A DNA stretch of 64,000 bases, taken from assembly GCA_019426215.1 (NCBI GenBank), contig CM033408.1, forward strand, positions 24,407,953-24,471,952, written 5' to 3'. Positions 23,407 through 34,399 of the stretch are shown piece after piece. The stretch is from Buddleja alternifolia. Taxonomy: Eukaryota > Streptophyta > Magnoliopsida > Lamiales > Scrophulariaceae. Each line of letters starts with the position of its first letter. Position 1 is the stretch's first letter. The position numbers and the translations under genes are program-made. The notes beneath the pieces are model-generated. The model saw only the letters and a list, made by a program, of their open reading frames with translations, was not told the DNA's origin and did not search any database.

Positions 23407-26214
23407 ATGGAAGTTACCTCAAAAGCATCGTCGTCGTCCATTTGGGTGAGAACCACTGTGGCGAATACGCGATTGGCAGTGGAGTCTTTTGATGGCACAG
23501 GCCATTTTGGTATGTGGCAAAGCGAAGTTGTAGACGCACTCTTTCAACAAGGTCTATACTTAGCTATTGAAGAAAAGAAACCAAATGATATGGAGGAAAA
23601 AGAATGGAGTATGATGAATCGGTTAGCATGTGGAACAATTCGTTCGTGTCTATCCAGAGAGCAGAGATATGCGTTTTCAAAAGAAAACTCGGCATATAAA
23701 TTGTGGATGACACTGGAGGAGAAGTTTCTGAAGAAAAGTTGTCAGAATAAGCTCCATTTGAAGAAGCGGCTCTTTCGCTTCACATTTGTTTCAGGTTCCA
23801 CTATGAATAGTCACATTACCAGTTTCAACTGGTTACCGATTTGATAAATTTGGATGAGACTTTTACAGACGAGGATTTGGCTCTGATGCTGTTGGGATCC
23901 CTTCCTGAGGAGTTTGAGTTTCTTGAAACAACTCTACTTCACGGGAAGGTTGCTGTATCTCTTAGCGAAGTTTGTGCTGCCCTATACAGTTATGAACTGA
24001 GAAAGAAGGACAAGCAAGTTAGTTCAGGCGGAGATGCAAAAGTTTTGTTCATCAGAGGTCGTTCACAAAACAAAAACAAAGGAAAGAAAGGGAGATCCAA
24101 GTCCAGGCATAAACTAAGCAAAGACGAGTGTGCCTACTATCGAGAAACAGGACACTGGAAGAGAGATTGCCCAAAGCTGACAACTAAGGGAAATTCTAAG
24201 GCCGTAGCGGAATCAAATGTAACCGCGTGTGATGATGCCGAATCGGACTTCTCATTGGCGACATCATCCAGCGGTGCTTCTGAAGTATGGATGCTGGATT
24301 CAGCATGTAGTCATCATATGACACCACATTTGGATTGGTTCTTTGATTTCAAAGAACAAAATGACGTTGTCTTCACAGCAAATGAAGCTCCTCTTACTAC
24401 ACTTGGGATTGGTTCAGTTCGCTTAAAGAATCACGACGGATCAATCATAACCCTAAAGGGTGTTCGGTATGCACCAGAAGTGAGGAAAAACCTTATTTCC
24501 GTTGGAACTTTAGAATCGAAAGGTTTTGAAGTAAGAGCTAAGGATGGGGTGATGAAGATCATCCCTGGTGCACTCGTAGTAATGAAGGGAATTCGGAAGA
24601 ACAACAATACGTATCATTACATGGGTAGTACAATTGTGGGTCCAGTAGCAGCAGTTACTGTTGATGATCGGAATTCAGAAGCAGTTAGGCTATGGCATAT
24701 GCGCTTGGGACATGCAGGTGGAAAATCCTTGAATCTCCTCATAAATCAAGGATTGTTGAAAGGAGTGAAATACTCCAAATTGGAGTTTTGTGAACATTGT
24801 GTTCGTGGAAAACAAACAAGGGTTAAATTTGGAACAGCAATCCATAATACTGAGGGTATCTTGGATTATGTTCATTCGGATGTATGGGGTCCCTCAAAAA
24901 CGAGTTCTTTGGGAGGGAAGCACTATTTTGTAACCTTTGTTGATGATTTTTCCCGGAGAGTTTGGGTGTATACGATGAAGACAAAGGATGAAGTGTTTGA
25001 GGTATTCCTCAATTGGAAAAAGATGGTGGAAACTCAGACTGATAAAAAAGTCAAATGTCTCCGTACAGACAAGGGTGGAGAATTTAGGAGTGGTCCATTT
25101 CAGAAATTTTGTGAGGATGAAGGCATTGTCAGACACTTCACTGTCAGACATACACCACAACAGAACGGAGTGGCAGAACTCATGAATCGAACTTTGCTGG
25201 AGAAAGTTCGGTGTTTGTTATCCAATGCTGGGTTGGGTAAAGAATTTTGGGCTGAGGTTGTGACATATGCGTGTCATCTCATTAATCGTCTACCATCTAC
25301 TGCTATTGATGGAAAAATACCATTTGAAAAATGGTTTGGAAAGCCTGCTGCTGATTATGATTCCTTACATGTATTTGGTTCCGCTGCATATTATCATGTT
25401 AAGGAATCAAAGTTGGATCCTAGAGCAAAGAAAGCTGTGTTCATGGGGATCACCTCTGGTATAAAAGGCTGTCGCCTTTGGTGTCCAGAAACAAAGAAAA
25501 TAATCTTTAGCAGGGATGTCACCTTTGATGAATCTACCGTGTTGGAAAAGGTGAATGCAGAACAGTAGGATGGTACTCCCAAACAGGTGGAGTTTGAAAA
25601 GTTTGTTGTCCCAGCAAATCAAGAAACTCTTGATCATTCTCCTACGGTAGAAGGCGATTTTGAAGAATAGGAAGTTCAACCCCAAGAACTTCCACAGCAA
25701 CTTGAATCAATTGCAACTAGCAAGCCAAAGAGGACAATCAGAAAGTCTGCTCGTTTTGATGATATGGGGGCTTGTGCATCTGCAATTGCCGCTGATGATG
25801 TTCCTACCACTTATATTGAAGCAGTCAAAGGACCAGAGAAAGATAAGTGGAGGATTGCCATGAGTGAAGAAATGCAGTCCCTTCATAAGAATCAAACATG
25901 GGAACTGGCCAGTCTCCCGAAGGGAAAGAAGGCAATTGGATGCAAATGGGTATTTGCAAAGAAAGATGGATTTCCTAGCCAAGGTGATGTTCGCTACAAA
26001 GCCAAATTGGTGGCCAAAGGTTACGCTCAGAAGGAGGGCATTGATTATAATGAGGTGTTTTCTCCAGTTGTAAAACACTCCTCCATTAGAATTTTGTTGG
26101 CTTTGGTAGCACAGTTGGATTTTGAACTAGTTCAGTTGGATGTAAAAACTGCATTTTTACATGGAGACTTGGAAGAGGAAATCTATATGACTCAGCCAGA
26201 GGAATTCAAAGTTG
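23407..26214 (+). pseudogene. copia gag-pol (gag, protease, integrase, partial reverse transcriptase), broken
   Basis: Gag starts at ATG 23407. A one-base loss near 23825 shifts the frame, and the long frame 23841-25568 continues. It carries a zinc knuckle near 24126 in which the second Cys is Tyr (CAYYRETGHWKRDC), a protease site reading LDSACSHHM (Ala where DSG is usual), and an integrase with HH-CC finger (CEHC) and catalytic-domain blocks HSDVWGP and LRTDKGGEF. HTPQQNGVAE is present. A stop at 25566 and another near 25668 interrupt the linker. The reverse transcriptase begins (25764-26214) with GCKWVFAKK and QLDVKTAFLHGDL and ends after YMTQPEEF. The element cannot move by itself. Confidence 0.85.
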
Positions 26215-26670
26215 CTGAACCAAATCGCAACAACCATTCCAAGAAATCCAAAAACAAGGACTGTCAATGGATTAAAATAAAGGTTAGCGTTTTCTAGTTT
26301 CAAGAGATTATATATTCGTATAGAAGATAGTGTTCTAATGCAACGTAACTTTGATTACTTTTGTAGTGCCCCCGGCAGACAAATGAGGTAGATTGTGGCT
26401 ACTTCATTATGAGATTCATGAAAGAGATTATTAGCCACGGACAATCTATAATCCCAACAGTGGTATGCATAATCTTAATATATACTTAATTTCTATCCTT
26501 TTTGAAGTTATTAAACCTTTGGTAGATAATTGAAGCGTCATTTGAGTCTGCAATTAATCTCTATATATATCTTGCAGTACTTTCATGATTCTCAATCCTT
26601 CTATACTCAAGAGCAAATTGATGAAGTACGCTACGAAGTGGCACGTTACATTTTCTTAGCAGCTCCTTAG
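26215..26670 (+). pseudogene. Ulp1-like cysteine peptidase, C-terminal exons only
   Basis: Three exon-like pieces join with GT-AG borders: up to about 26282 (ending DCQWIKIK), 26367-26462 (CPRQTNEVDCGYFIMRFMKE) and 26578-26670 (starting YFHDS, ending in TAG). The CPRQTNEVDCGY block contains the Gln and catalytic Cys context of transposon-borne Ulp1 C48 peptidases (Q...DCGY/F). The His and Asp of the catalytic triad would be upstream and are absent, because the copia fragment replaces everything before 26215. In the family these proteins resemble SUMO proteases; their role in the element is not settled. Confidence 0.72.
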
Positions 26671-27011
26671 AAATTAATTAGATAATGTATTTTTTGTACA
26701 TTGTGACTTGTTGTAAATTGTGATTTGATTTATTGTATTTAAATTGTGAGTAATTTAATTAGTTGATGGTAAATTAACACGTGATCATTTGTTAGAGATT
26801 ATAAAAAAAATTTGTTGGAGGAAAGAGATGGTAATATTGAAGTTTGGGGTTTTTGTTGTTTATGTTGAATATGTTTTACTGTGCAGCTGGAATTTGTTGG
26901 GTTGGTTTATTTACTTTACAGGAATATTAAATTAACCATATTACTGCATTGCCTATTACCGCGGTTTTAGGTCCAAAAAAACCTCTGTAATAGGCCTTTT
27001 CTGTAATAGTG
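26215..27011 (+). mobile_element. 3' end of a CACTA element fused to the copia fragment
   Basis: The right edge reads GGCCTTTTCTGTAATAGTG (ends 27011), the reverse complement of CACTATTACAGAAAAGGCC, a typical CACTA terminus. Inside it a GGTTTTAGGTCC / CCTATTACCGCGG subterminal block is present. Upstream lie the last exons of a Ulp1-like peptidase, a common second gene in CACTA and some MULE elements. The left CACTA end is not in the window, so the element is truncated at the copia junction. Confidence 0.7.
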
Positions 27012-27467
27012 TGGCCTACTCAATTGAAACCCTAATTGTTCGAAAATATAGGCTGCACACTCATCATATCCCGTGAACACATGATTAGTTACTAGAGGTC
27101 GACCATCGACTGGTAAACCAAATATCAGTGCAATATCTTGGAGAGTAACTGTAGTCTCTCCTGTTCTAAAATGAAATCTATTGGTCTCCGGTCACCATAT
27201 CTCGACTAACGCAGTCACAATACCCATATCATTTTTAAATACGCCTAACTTGTATACCCGATATAGTCCCATATGTTGCAGTTTTAACAAGACTCAGTGA
27301 TATGGAGTCTTTGGATAAGCATCCGTAAAATACAGATTGTCCACCCGTCTAGCACACAACACAAAATCAATGTACTCACCAACCTGCCCAGACCTATGAT
27401 TTGCTTGACCGGTCAACACGCTACCGTCTATCAGGCCATATATATGATCACTCAACTGTTGCGCCAT
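27012..27467 (-). pseudogene. Plant mobile domain (MAIN-like/aminotransferase-like) gene fragment
   Basis: Read from ATG 27467 on the minus strand, the sequence gives a YIDFVL segment, then LQHMGLYRVYKLG, the PETNRFHFRTGETTVTLQD block and GLPVDGRPLV. These are hallmark blocks of the plant mobile domain (PMD), known from MAIN/MAIL proteins and from transposon-borne relatives. Two in-frame stops (about 27299-27301 and at an EIW-stop-PET position near 27193) disrupt it, and the frame is cut by the CACTA end at 27011. PMD proteins act in the nucleus and in silencing; this copy is most likely transposon cargo. Confidence 0.75.
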
Positions 27468-27479
27468 CCTACATTAAAA

Positions 27480-28340
27480 TAAAATAAAAAGTTATTTTCA
27501 GTTAAACGATACTTGAGCTAATTACAATAATACAAATTAATATTTCATAAATTCAAACACATATCTCAAAAATAAATAAACTTAAAAATAAATATATCAC
27601 ATATCGTCAAAATTCTACTAATTATAACAAACAAACTTCAAAATTATATTCAAATTCGAGATTATCATTGGTCAAAATCATAAATTATATTCAAAATAAC
27701 AAACTAAGTATTATATCATAGATTCAAACCATAAACACTAAATTCGATATTATAGGTAAATATTCTAAATTAAACACAATAATTCTAAATTACATCTAAA
27801 ATTTGAAATTATACCTACTGATTCAAAATTATACCTAAAAATTCAAGATTATACCTACTAATTGGAAATTATACATACCAATTCAAAATTATACCTACAA
27901 ATTGAAAATAATACATAAAAATCGGTATTTATACCTAAAAATTCAAGATTATAGATAAAAAAAAATTGATATTCAACATACTAAAATAAAATTATACCTA
28001 AAATTGATATTATGCCTCATAAACCCTAAATTATACCAAAAAAATTCAAGATTATAACTAATAATTTGATATTATATCTAAATATTCAAAATTAAGCCTA
28101 CTATTTCAAGACTATATCTACCAATTCAAAAATAACTTGATAATTCAACATTAGAGCTAAAAATTCAAAAAAAACAAACAAATTAATTCGAAAATAGAGC
28201 TAAAAAATAAAAATTATACCAACAATTCGAAAGTACACCTAGAAAATTTCACAAATTTAAACCTTAAATTTTCACAAATTTAAACCCTAAATTGATAAAT
28301 TCCAAAACAAATCGAAAAACAAGTATTTAAACAAATTTCA
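27480..28340. repeat. Degenerate short AT-rich repeats (ATTCAAAATTATACCTA type)
   Basis: From about 27770 to 28260 a ~20-bp unit around AATTCAAAATTATACCTA recurs many times with variation. The stretch has no open coding block and probably belongs to the 5' flank of the PMD-bearing element. Confidence 0.65.
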
Positions 28341-28365
28341 AAAAGCAAAAATATAGAAAATTACC

Positions 28366-28440
28366 TTGCATATGTTGAAGATGGAGATAAAAATGGAGAT
28401 GGAGATAGAGATGGAGATGGAGATGGAGATGGAGAGCGGG
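28366..28440. repeat. GGAGAT microsatellite
   Basis: Irregular run of GGAGAT/AGAGAT hexamers, best preserved at 28381-28436. Confidence 0.85.
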
Positions 28441-28578
28441 AGTGAAAATGGAGGATGAATGAGGAGAAGGGAAGAAGCCCACTGGGCAGCAGGTTTCTAT
28501 ACCCATTCCACTCCCAATTGACCGCTGCCCATTCTGCTCTGACCGAGAGCGGAATGGCAATATAATTTTTAAAAAAAA

Positions 28579-28619
28579 TTAATGCATTCCGCTGTACCCT
28601 ATAGCAGAATGCATTAATA
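28579..28619. repeat. Short inverted repeat with GCATTCCGCT arms
   Basis: ATTAATGCATTCCGCT and its near complement AGCAGAATGCATTAAT flank a short loop. Related CCGCT / AGCGGAAT words recur at 28500-28660. Confidence 0.7.
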
Positions 28620-28659
28620 TTTCCGCTGTCGGGAACACCCGAGAGCGGATTGTGCTATT

Positions 28660-30480
28660 TTCTGATTCCAATTAAAAGTTATATTATTTTAATAATTAAT
28701 ATTTATTTTTATATTATTTATTTAATTTTTCCTAAAATGTTATTTACTTATTTATTGTTAAATTTGTATTTTACTTGCTTATTTGTAAATTTCTATATGT
28801 TTAAAAAAATTTAACTACTTATCAACAATAAGTCAATAACGAATGTAAAACAAAAATATAAACAGCTACAAATTACAAAACAATTACAAGTACAATCAAA
28901 GTATCAAATGCTCAAGATTTTTTTATTTTTTTTGAAGAAAAATCGGTCTATATATCATTCAATCGAAAGTTTATAACGTCTGGAACAATACAATTCATAT
29001 TGACTCAAACGATGCAATAAGAACATCTGAAACACCAACTATCAAGTTTCTTGAAGATAACAAATCTTAAGAACTCACAAACGAACACAAGAAAATTCTT
29101 GTGCAACTTCTATTCGAAGAAAGACGAAACTCTCATTCGAGAGAGAAAGCAAACTGTCATACGAGAGAGAAAATAAAATATTAAACAAAATATCTAAAAT
29201 GCTATATAAAAACTTATGTATCACCCGTTTTCATCTCGTCAGATCTGTCTCTGTTTCGTTAGATTCATATCTGTTTCGTTAGATTTGAAGATGTGATGTA
29301 CAATGAAGAAGGGTGCTCCAACCGAACCCGCCGACGATGATAGTGGTAACAGTGGTGAAAAAGACGACTGCTTCACCAACCATCGCCGGTGGAGGAAAAT
29401 AAAAGAAAAAAATGGCTAGGGTTTAGAGAGATAAATGCTCAAGATTTAAAATTAGGACTTTTGAAGTTTTTCTATTTATAATTGGAACACCACACTTTTT
29501 TTAATTTCTTAGGAAAACTGTCAACCGTGTTATCACCGTGTTGGACACGCATTTGGTCGTGTCCAAATTGTTTTTTTATTTTTAACCATGGCGACATATT
29601 AGCCGTGTCCGACACATATCGGAGGCGTGTCATGTCCGACACCGCCCGAGTATAATTTTCGAAGTGTTCATGCTTCATAGGTAATAAGGTAATACACACT
29701 GCAAACGAAACCACCATCGCCGTCTTTCATCAGCCGCCGCCACTGTCACACCCCCGCTTTCTTCCACCCTTTACAGCCACCATTGCCCACGCCCACATCC
29801 GCTTCAATAACTCGGCCCACGTCGCCTCCAAAATTAAACCCGTTAAACTCATGCCTAAAGCCCGTGCATTTGTCGCCAACTAATTAAAGCGCATTGCAAA
29901 GAAATTTCAATCACTCATTATAGCAGGCGGTGAAGTTACAGATTGTCTTAGGTGAAATTTCATTGTATTTGAATTCCAATCACTCATTATTTGTGCTTGG
30001 AATTTGAACTTTGCCTGCCCAGCGACTGGGGAAGTGAAGAGACATGCAGCGGGCTCTACAGACGGTGGAAAAGGACGGGCGATTTGCACAGAGGGTGGTG
30101 TGACGGAGAAGAAGGCGGCGTTGGAGGAGCCGGCGGCGCGATTTGCTGGAGGAGAACTTCTAGCACGTTTTTTTCTTTAATTCATTCTGATTTTTATATC
30201 GGCCTACAGCATCGATCGGTCAATTTTGGTTTTTGTCTCTTTGACAAGTAGAATGTAGTGGTTACCCAATTATAATGACATAGGTGCACACAATAATTTT
30301 TTCACTAAAGCTTGTTTAGATTTTTCCAATTTTCATAGTTACCGGTAAATGAAACATGCGTTGCACGTTGGTCCATACGAGTTTATTAAAATAATTGCAC
30401 AATTTAAATAGTTGAACGAATAAAATTAAATTTTCGAATAACACATTATAAATAAATTAAAATGAAGGTTTTAAGGTTAA
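28660..30480. other. Intergenic stretch without a supported gene
   Basis: AT-rich to about 29450. At 29500-29650 there are repeated GTGTCCGACAC-type words. The segment 29720-30160 is GC-richer and could be an exon or captured gene piece (for example an open plus-strand stretch at 29760-29882), but I recognise no family. A degenerate ACGTGCAACGCATGT hairpin at 30354-30370 (minus) resembles the Helitron 3' hairpins but lacks a clean CTAG. Confidence 0.35.
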
Positions 30481-30509
30481 GACTTGAATGCAAAAGAGTT
30501 TTGGCTTGA

Positions 30510-31190
30510 TAACTTGGAGTTCTTTATTTTTTTTTTATTTGTTGCTGAAGTCCTATTTATAAGCAATCTTGGACGAAGTGTCCATTTGACACACGTAGGC
30601 GTGTGCCCTTCACTGCGGCGAGTGAAACAACCTTTCGTCCTTTATCTTTGAAATTTTGCTGCAAAAATTTGGTGCGGCAGACTCTGAAAACTGACAGTCC
30701 AATAACAAAGCTTGTCCGTACGTTTAGAAGTGTTTATCACATTTAATACTCTTATCAGCATTTAATGCATTTGAATAAATGACCATTGGACATTAATGCT
30801 CTTACAATAATTGCATTTAACTACTTCTTGACTTCGAATTTATTTTAGGTGAATTTTGTCTCTGAAAGACGCTCATTCAACTCTAAATGATCCTTAGCAT
30901 TTGACTTCGCCTTGACGTTCAACTTGTTTCGACGCTTGTCAACACTTCAAAGATTTTCATCTTCTAAAGACTTCAGGCGCTCGCTCTTCAGACTTGACTT
31001 GATTGACTCACCTAGAATTCTATCAACGCACAAACGTTCAGGCACTTAGCCTAACAATCTAAAGTGAATGAAAAAAGCCTTATACAAGTCTACTTTCAAA
31101 GCCTATACATAATTTCTACTGAAATTAAATCTACATGACTTGGGGTTTAAGAAATTATCATTAAAACATCTAACATGAAATTTTCTAACA
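30510..31190 (-). repeat. Reversed, truncated SIRE-type copia LTR
   Basis: Its reverse complement begins TGTTAGAAAATTTCATG and follows the first ~650 bp of the LTR at 34400: the TGATTTT block, AGCGCCTGAAGTC words, ATTAAATGCTGATAAGAG-like block, and TATAAATAGGACTTCA near the other end. The remainder of the LTR and any internal region are absent. It is more diverged than the LTR pair of the complete element. Confidence 0.78.
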
Positions 31191-32030
31191 ATAAACTTGA
31201 AATCAAATCAATAATGTATGTTATTATACAATTTTTTGTGAATATAAAATTAATAAGTACTACATATCTATCAATATTACTATATATGACAAATATGCTG
31301 ACTATGAGCATGCCCTTGGGACTCAAATATGATTTTTGTAATTGTGAAAAAGTTAAAGAAAATAATATAATCCAATGCGATGCTTGTGTCAGTTATCATT
31401 TAATTTCATTATGTGAATATTCAAGGATCAGGTATAAGAAATGATAATCGAAAATTAACCCAAATTCTTTTAAAGTTAACTATTTTGTTCTTTTCTAGAT
31501 TTTTTTGAATTCTTCTCTCATGCTCGTCAATTAACATATTCTCATTGAAATAATGCTTGAGGTTATAAAGATAAATTATCAATAAGATAAAATGAGAAAG
31601 AGCATCTACTTCTTCATGTTAGTAATCGGAAGGAAGAATAAACGGTTATAGGCAATCTCAACCATTTATCATAATACCTACCCTTATTCCAATCTTGATG
31701 CACTCTCGGCCTACTTTATTTCAATCTCAACCATAAAGAGCTGAAATGTCACATAATATATATTTTCCTTCATTAACATTTACCCCAATAACTGTTCCAA
31801 CCCATCAGCCATCGTTGTCGAAAGCATCCACCAGATCCCCATAGAAAAATTAGATAGTAAGTCGTTCAGGTGGTGGAGGCTGCAACGATACCTCATAGTA
31901 TTTATTGATTTTTGTTTTGTATGAATGCTACATATTCCATCATAAATGCCAAAATTGATGGGTTTCTGCAGGAGAAGCGGATGAATCGAAGCTTCTTTCC
32001 TTCTTTAATGGCTATGTAATAATGAAAAAA
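31191..32030. other. AT-rich intergenic, nothing recognised
   Basis: The 89-codon plus frame at 31175-31444 contains several Cys residues but has no family signature. I call no gene here. Confidence 0.4.
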
Positions 32031-32520
32031 ATCGCATTTTCAGTCTCATAAGTATGCTCTTGTACACATTTGCTCCAGAGTTTTTGGTTTATCTCACATT
32101 ACATCCCCTAACTTTTTTAAAACTCTCACATTTGCCCCCACACCAAATTTCCGTCAAGTAACTAACAAAACCACACATGTGCAGCGTGCATGGTCGTTAA
32201 GTTCATTCTCTGTTACTAATGACCACGCACGCTGAACGTACATAGTTCAGTTAGTTTCTTGACAAAAATTTTGTATGGTGCCAAATATGAGATTTTTTAA
32301 AAGTTAAGATATGCAATGTGGATAATAAAATATTCTGAAAGCTCAACTAACTTATTTTCCTTTTGCTTGCTCCAACTAGGGAGTTGATATTGATACTCTA
32401 TTATATAATGAGATTTTTGAAAAGTTAAGATATGCAATGTGGGATAATAAAAAACTCAAAAGCTCAACTAACTTATTTTCCTTTTGTTTGCTCCAAATAG
32501 GGAGTTGATATTGGTACTCC
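32030..32520. repeat. MITE-like inverted repeat plus a 112-bp direct duplication
   Basis: At 32040-32340 the left part (CTCACATTACATCCCCTAACTTTT) pairs with the right part (AAAAGTTAAGATATGCAATGTGG), with inner arms around the GTGCGTGGTCA-like block. The stretch starting GAGATTTTT and ending GGGAGTTGATATTG-TACTC is present twice (32289-32400 and 32410-32520). A related element is at 59457-59914. Confidence 0.6.
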
Positions 32521-32897
32521 TACTCCATTAAATGATAAAGGCACTCCACTTTATTTTCTTCCGGAATAAGTTGACAAAATTTTCCATTAATAAATGAAAG
32601 AATATTGCTATACTATTTCGTAACAAATACATATTATGTAACTGAAATATTTATTTTGCATACACGACGGAGCGCTAACATCCATATGCCAACGTTATTT
32701 GATATTCTTTATTATTATTTTCATAATATCTTCATTAACTGTCTTAAATTAATAATGCATGAAAATAGTGACAGATGTTTCAATTAGCTTGTTCAAGCGC
32801 TAAAAAATACACTAAATATTTTTAGCATTATATATATTGTCTAATTTAAGTTTATTTACAAATAAAATGTACGTAAATGACAATCTTCTTAAATATG

Positions 32898-33014
32898 TTA
32901 ATTTTGTCTCACACTCAAAATTTATGACTTCTTCTTTATATATGTGTTTTCTATATTTAATTTTGTCTCACATTCAAAATTTATGGCTTCTTCTTTATAT
33001 ATGTGTTTTCTTTG
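32898..33014. repeat. 59-bp tandem duplication
   Basis: TTAATTTTGTCTCACAYTCA starts both copies (32898 and 32957), each ending TATATATGTGTTTTCT. Confidence 0.85.
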
Positions 33015-33909
33015 TTACGTAATTGGCATAAGTAATCTATTAAATTTAGCTTGAAAATTAGAGCAAACTCTTTTATCTATTCTTTATTATTAGTAAGTTG
33101 AATCTTCTTCTTCTTTTTTTCTTTTTTCTTTGAAAATTTAATTAGGATAACATGTTAGCTCTAAATCACATTATTTTTATTTCATATATTATTTTGCAGG
33201 CATATACTAAAAGCAAAAAAGTGTTTAATAATCATGAGGAAAGGATATAAATTATCGGTTACTACATAAACGAATTCGAATAATGCTAAAGGAATAATTA
33301 ACTCGATATAATCATGTGATATGCTCTGGCGTTGTTGAGTTGCTTAATTAATATCGAGTGAAGTAATACTTAACATATAAAATATAATTTTTGTAATTTG
33401 AAGGGCACTTTATTACATTGCTTATGGAAAAAAAAAAGAGTCAAAATGGAGTGCATTTAACATTGTTTGGAGTGCTAATATCATTTTTCCTCCCTCCCAG
33501 ATTGGATTTTTTATTACGAATTGTGTTGCAATCTCTTATTGTACTCCACGTATAAATGACATGTGCATTAAATATTTTTTAAAATATAAATTTAAAATAA
33601 ATTATATACATTTATCATGCAGATATGATATGTAACATAAGATGTAATACCATTTTACAATAGAATTGCTCATGTGCCTCCAATGTGGTAGTACCTAATA
33701 AGAATAAAATCATACCACTCATGACTTATGTCATTAACTTTGATGGAAAATAAGCCTTTTTTGTTTATGCACAGATTTCAAAACAAGTTCAATTGATTAT
33801 AATATGAAAAAAAAAAATGAGTACTTTTTTCTTATGTAATGAACTTCGGATAATAGACCAATATATACAGATTTTAAAATCTTAAACCAAAATCATAATA
33901 ACCAGAAAT
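33015..33909. other. AT-rich intergenic, nothing recognised
   Basis: No coding block, repeat or element end that I could support. Confidence 0.5.
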
Positions 33910-33912
33910 TAA

Positions 33913-34305
33913 GGTAATGTTTGGTTATGTTTCCATATCAAGTTTGGTCCAAAATTCTCAACAAATCATGTTTGGTTCACAAAATATTTGATCAAAAATA
34001 CACTGCTTTTTTGGTCCAAAAAAAACATAATAATTATTTTCCATCTTTCAACACCTATTTTGTCCTTACACTCTTCTCTATGTGCTCTCTCTCTTCTCTC
34101 TCCTCTCTAACAGACAAAAACTTCATGATTTGACTGCTACAGTAACTTTTGTTCCTTCTGGAAACAAACCAAACATTATCTTACCAAAAAAACACACCCA
34201 AAAACCAACTCCCAAAATAAAACCAAACACAATCTCATCAAACACGCACGTGTTCCCATAAATTTCTCACCAAAATACCATCCCAAAACATAACCAAACA
34301 TAGCC
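33913..34305. mobile_element. Tourist/PIF-Harbinger-type MITE
   Basis: The left end GGTAATGTTTGGTTATG and right end AAACATAACCAAACATAGCC are inverted copies. TAA lies directly outside both ends (33910-33912 and 34306-34308), the 3-bp duplication typical of PIF/Harbinger elements. The interior is non-coding. Confidence 0.78.
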
Positions 34306-34399
34306 TAAACTTCTTAGACAGCAGTCTCTTTCTTAAGCTTAGCAAGCGGAGCGGATCTTCTATCCCACAATAGTATCACATCATTGTGAGATTGACAAG

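Larger units (their letters stand above)
22767..26214 (+). mobile_element. Tork/Tnt1-like Ty1-copia retrotransposon, 3' half missing
   Basis: A complete 5' LTR (22767-23270) is followed by a methionine-tRNA primer site and by gag, protease, integrase and the beginning of reverse transcriptase in copia order. The coding region stops inside the reverse transcriptase at about 26214 and runs straight into an unrelated CACTA sequence. No second LTR is present, so the 5-bp duplication cannot be tested. Integrase and reverse-transcriptase block wording is closest to the Tork/Tnt1 lineage in my judgement. Confidence 0.85.

Noticed and set aside
27770..28260. Short recurring words that could suggest a CRISPR array or satellite
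   Set aside because: Units vary in sequence and spacing and the region is simply AT-rich; no conserved repeat-spacer pattern.
30354..30370. Third Helitron 3' hairpin (ACGTGCAACGCATGT, minus strand)
   Set aside because: The hairpin is imperfect, the expected CTAG is missing, and no matching TCTATATC start was found in range.
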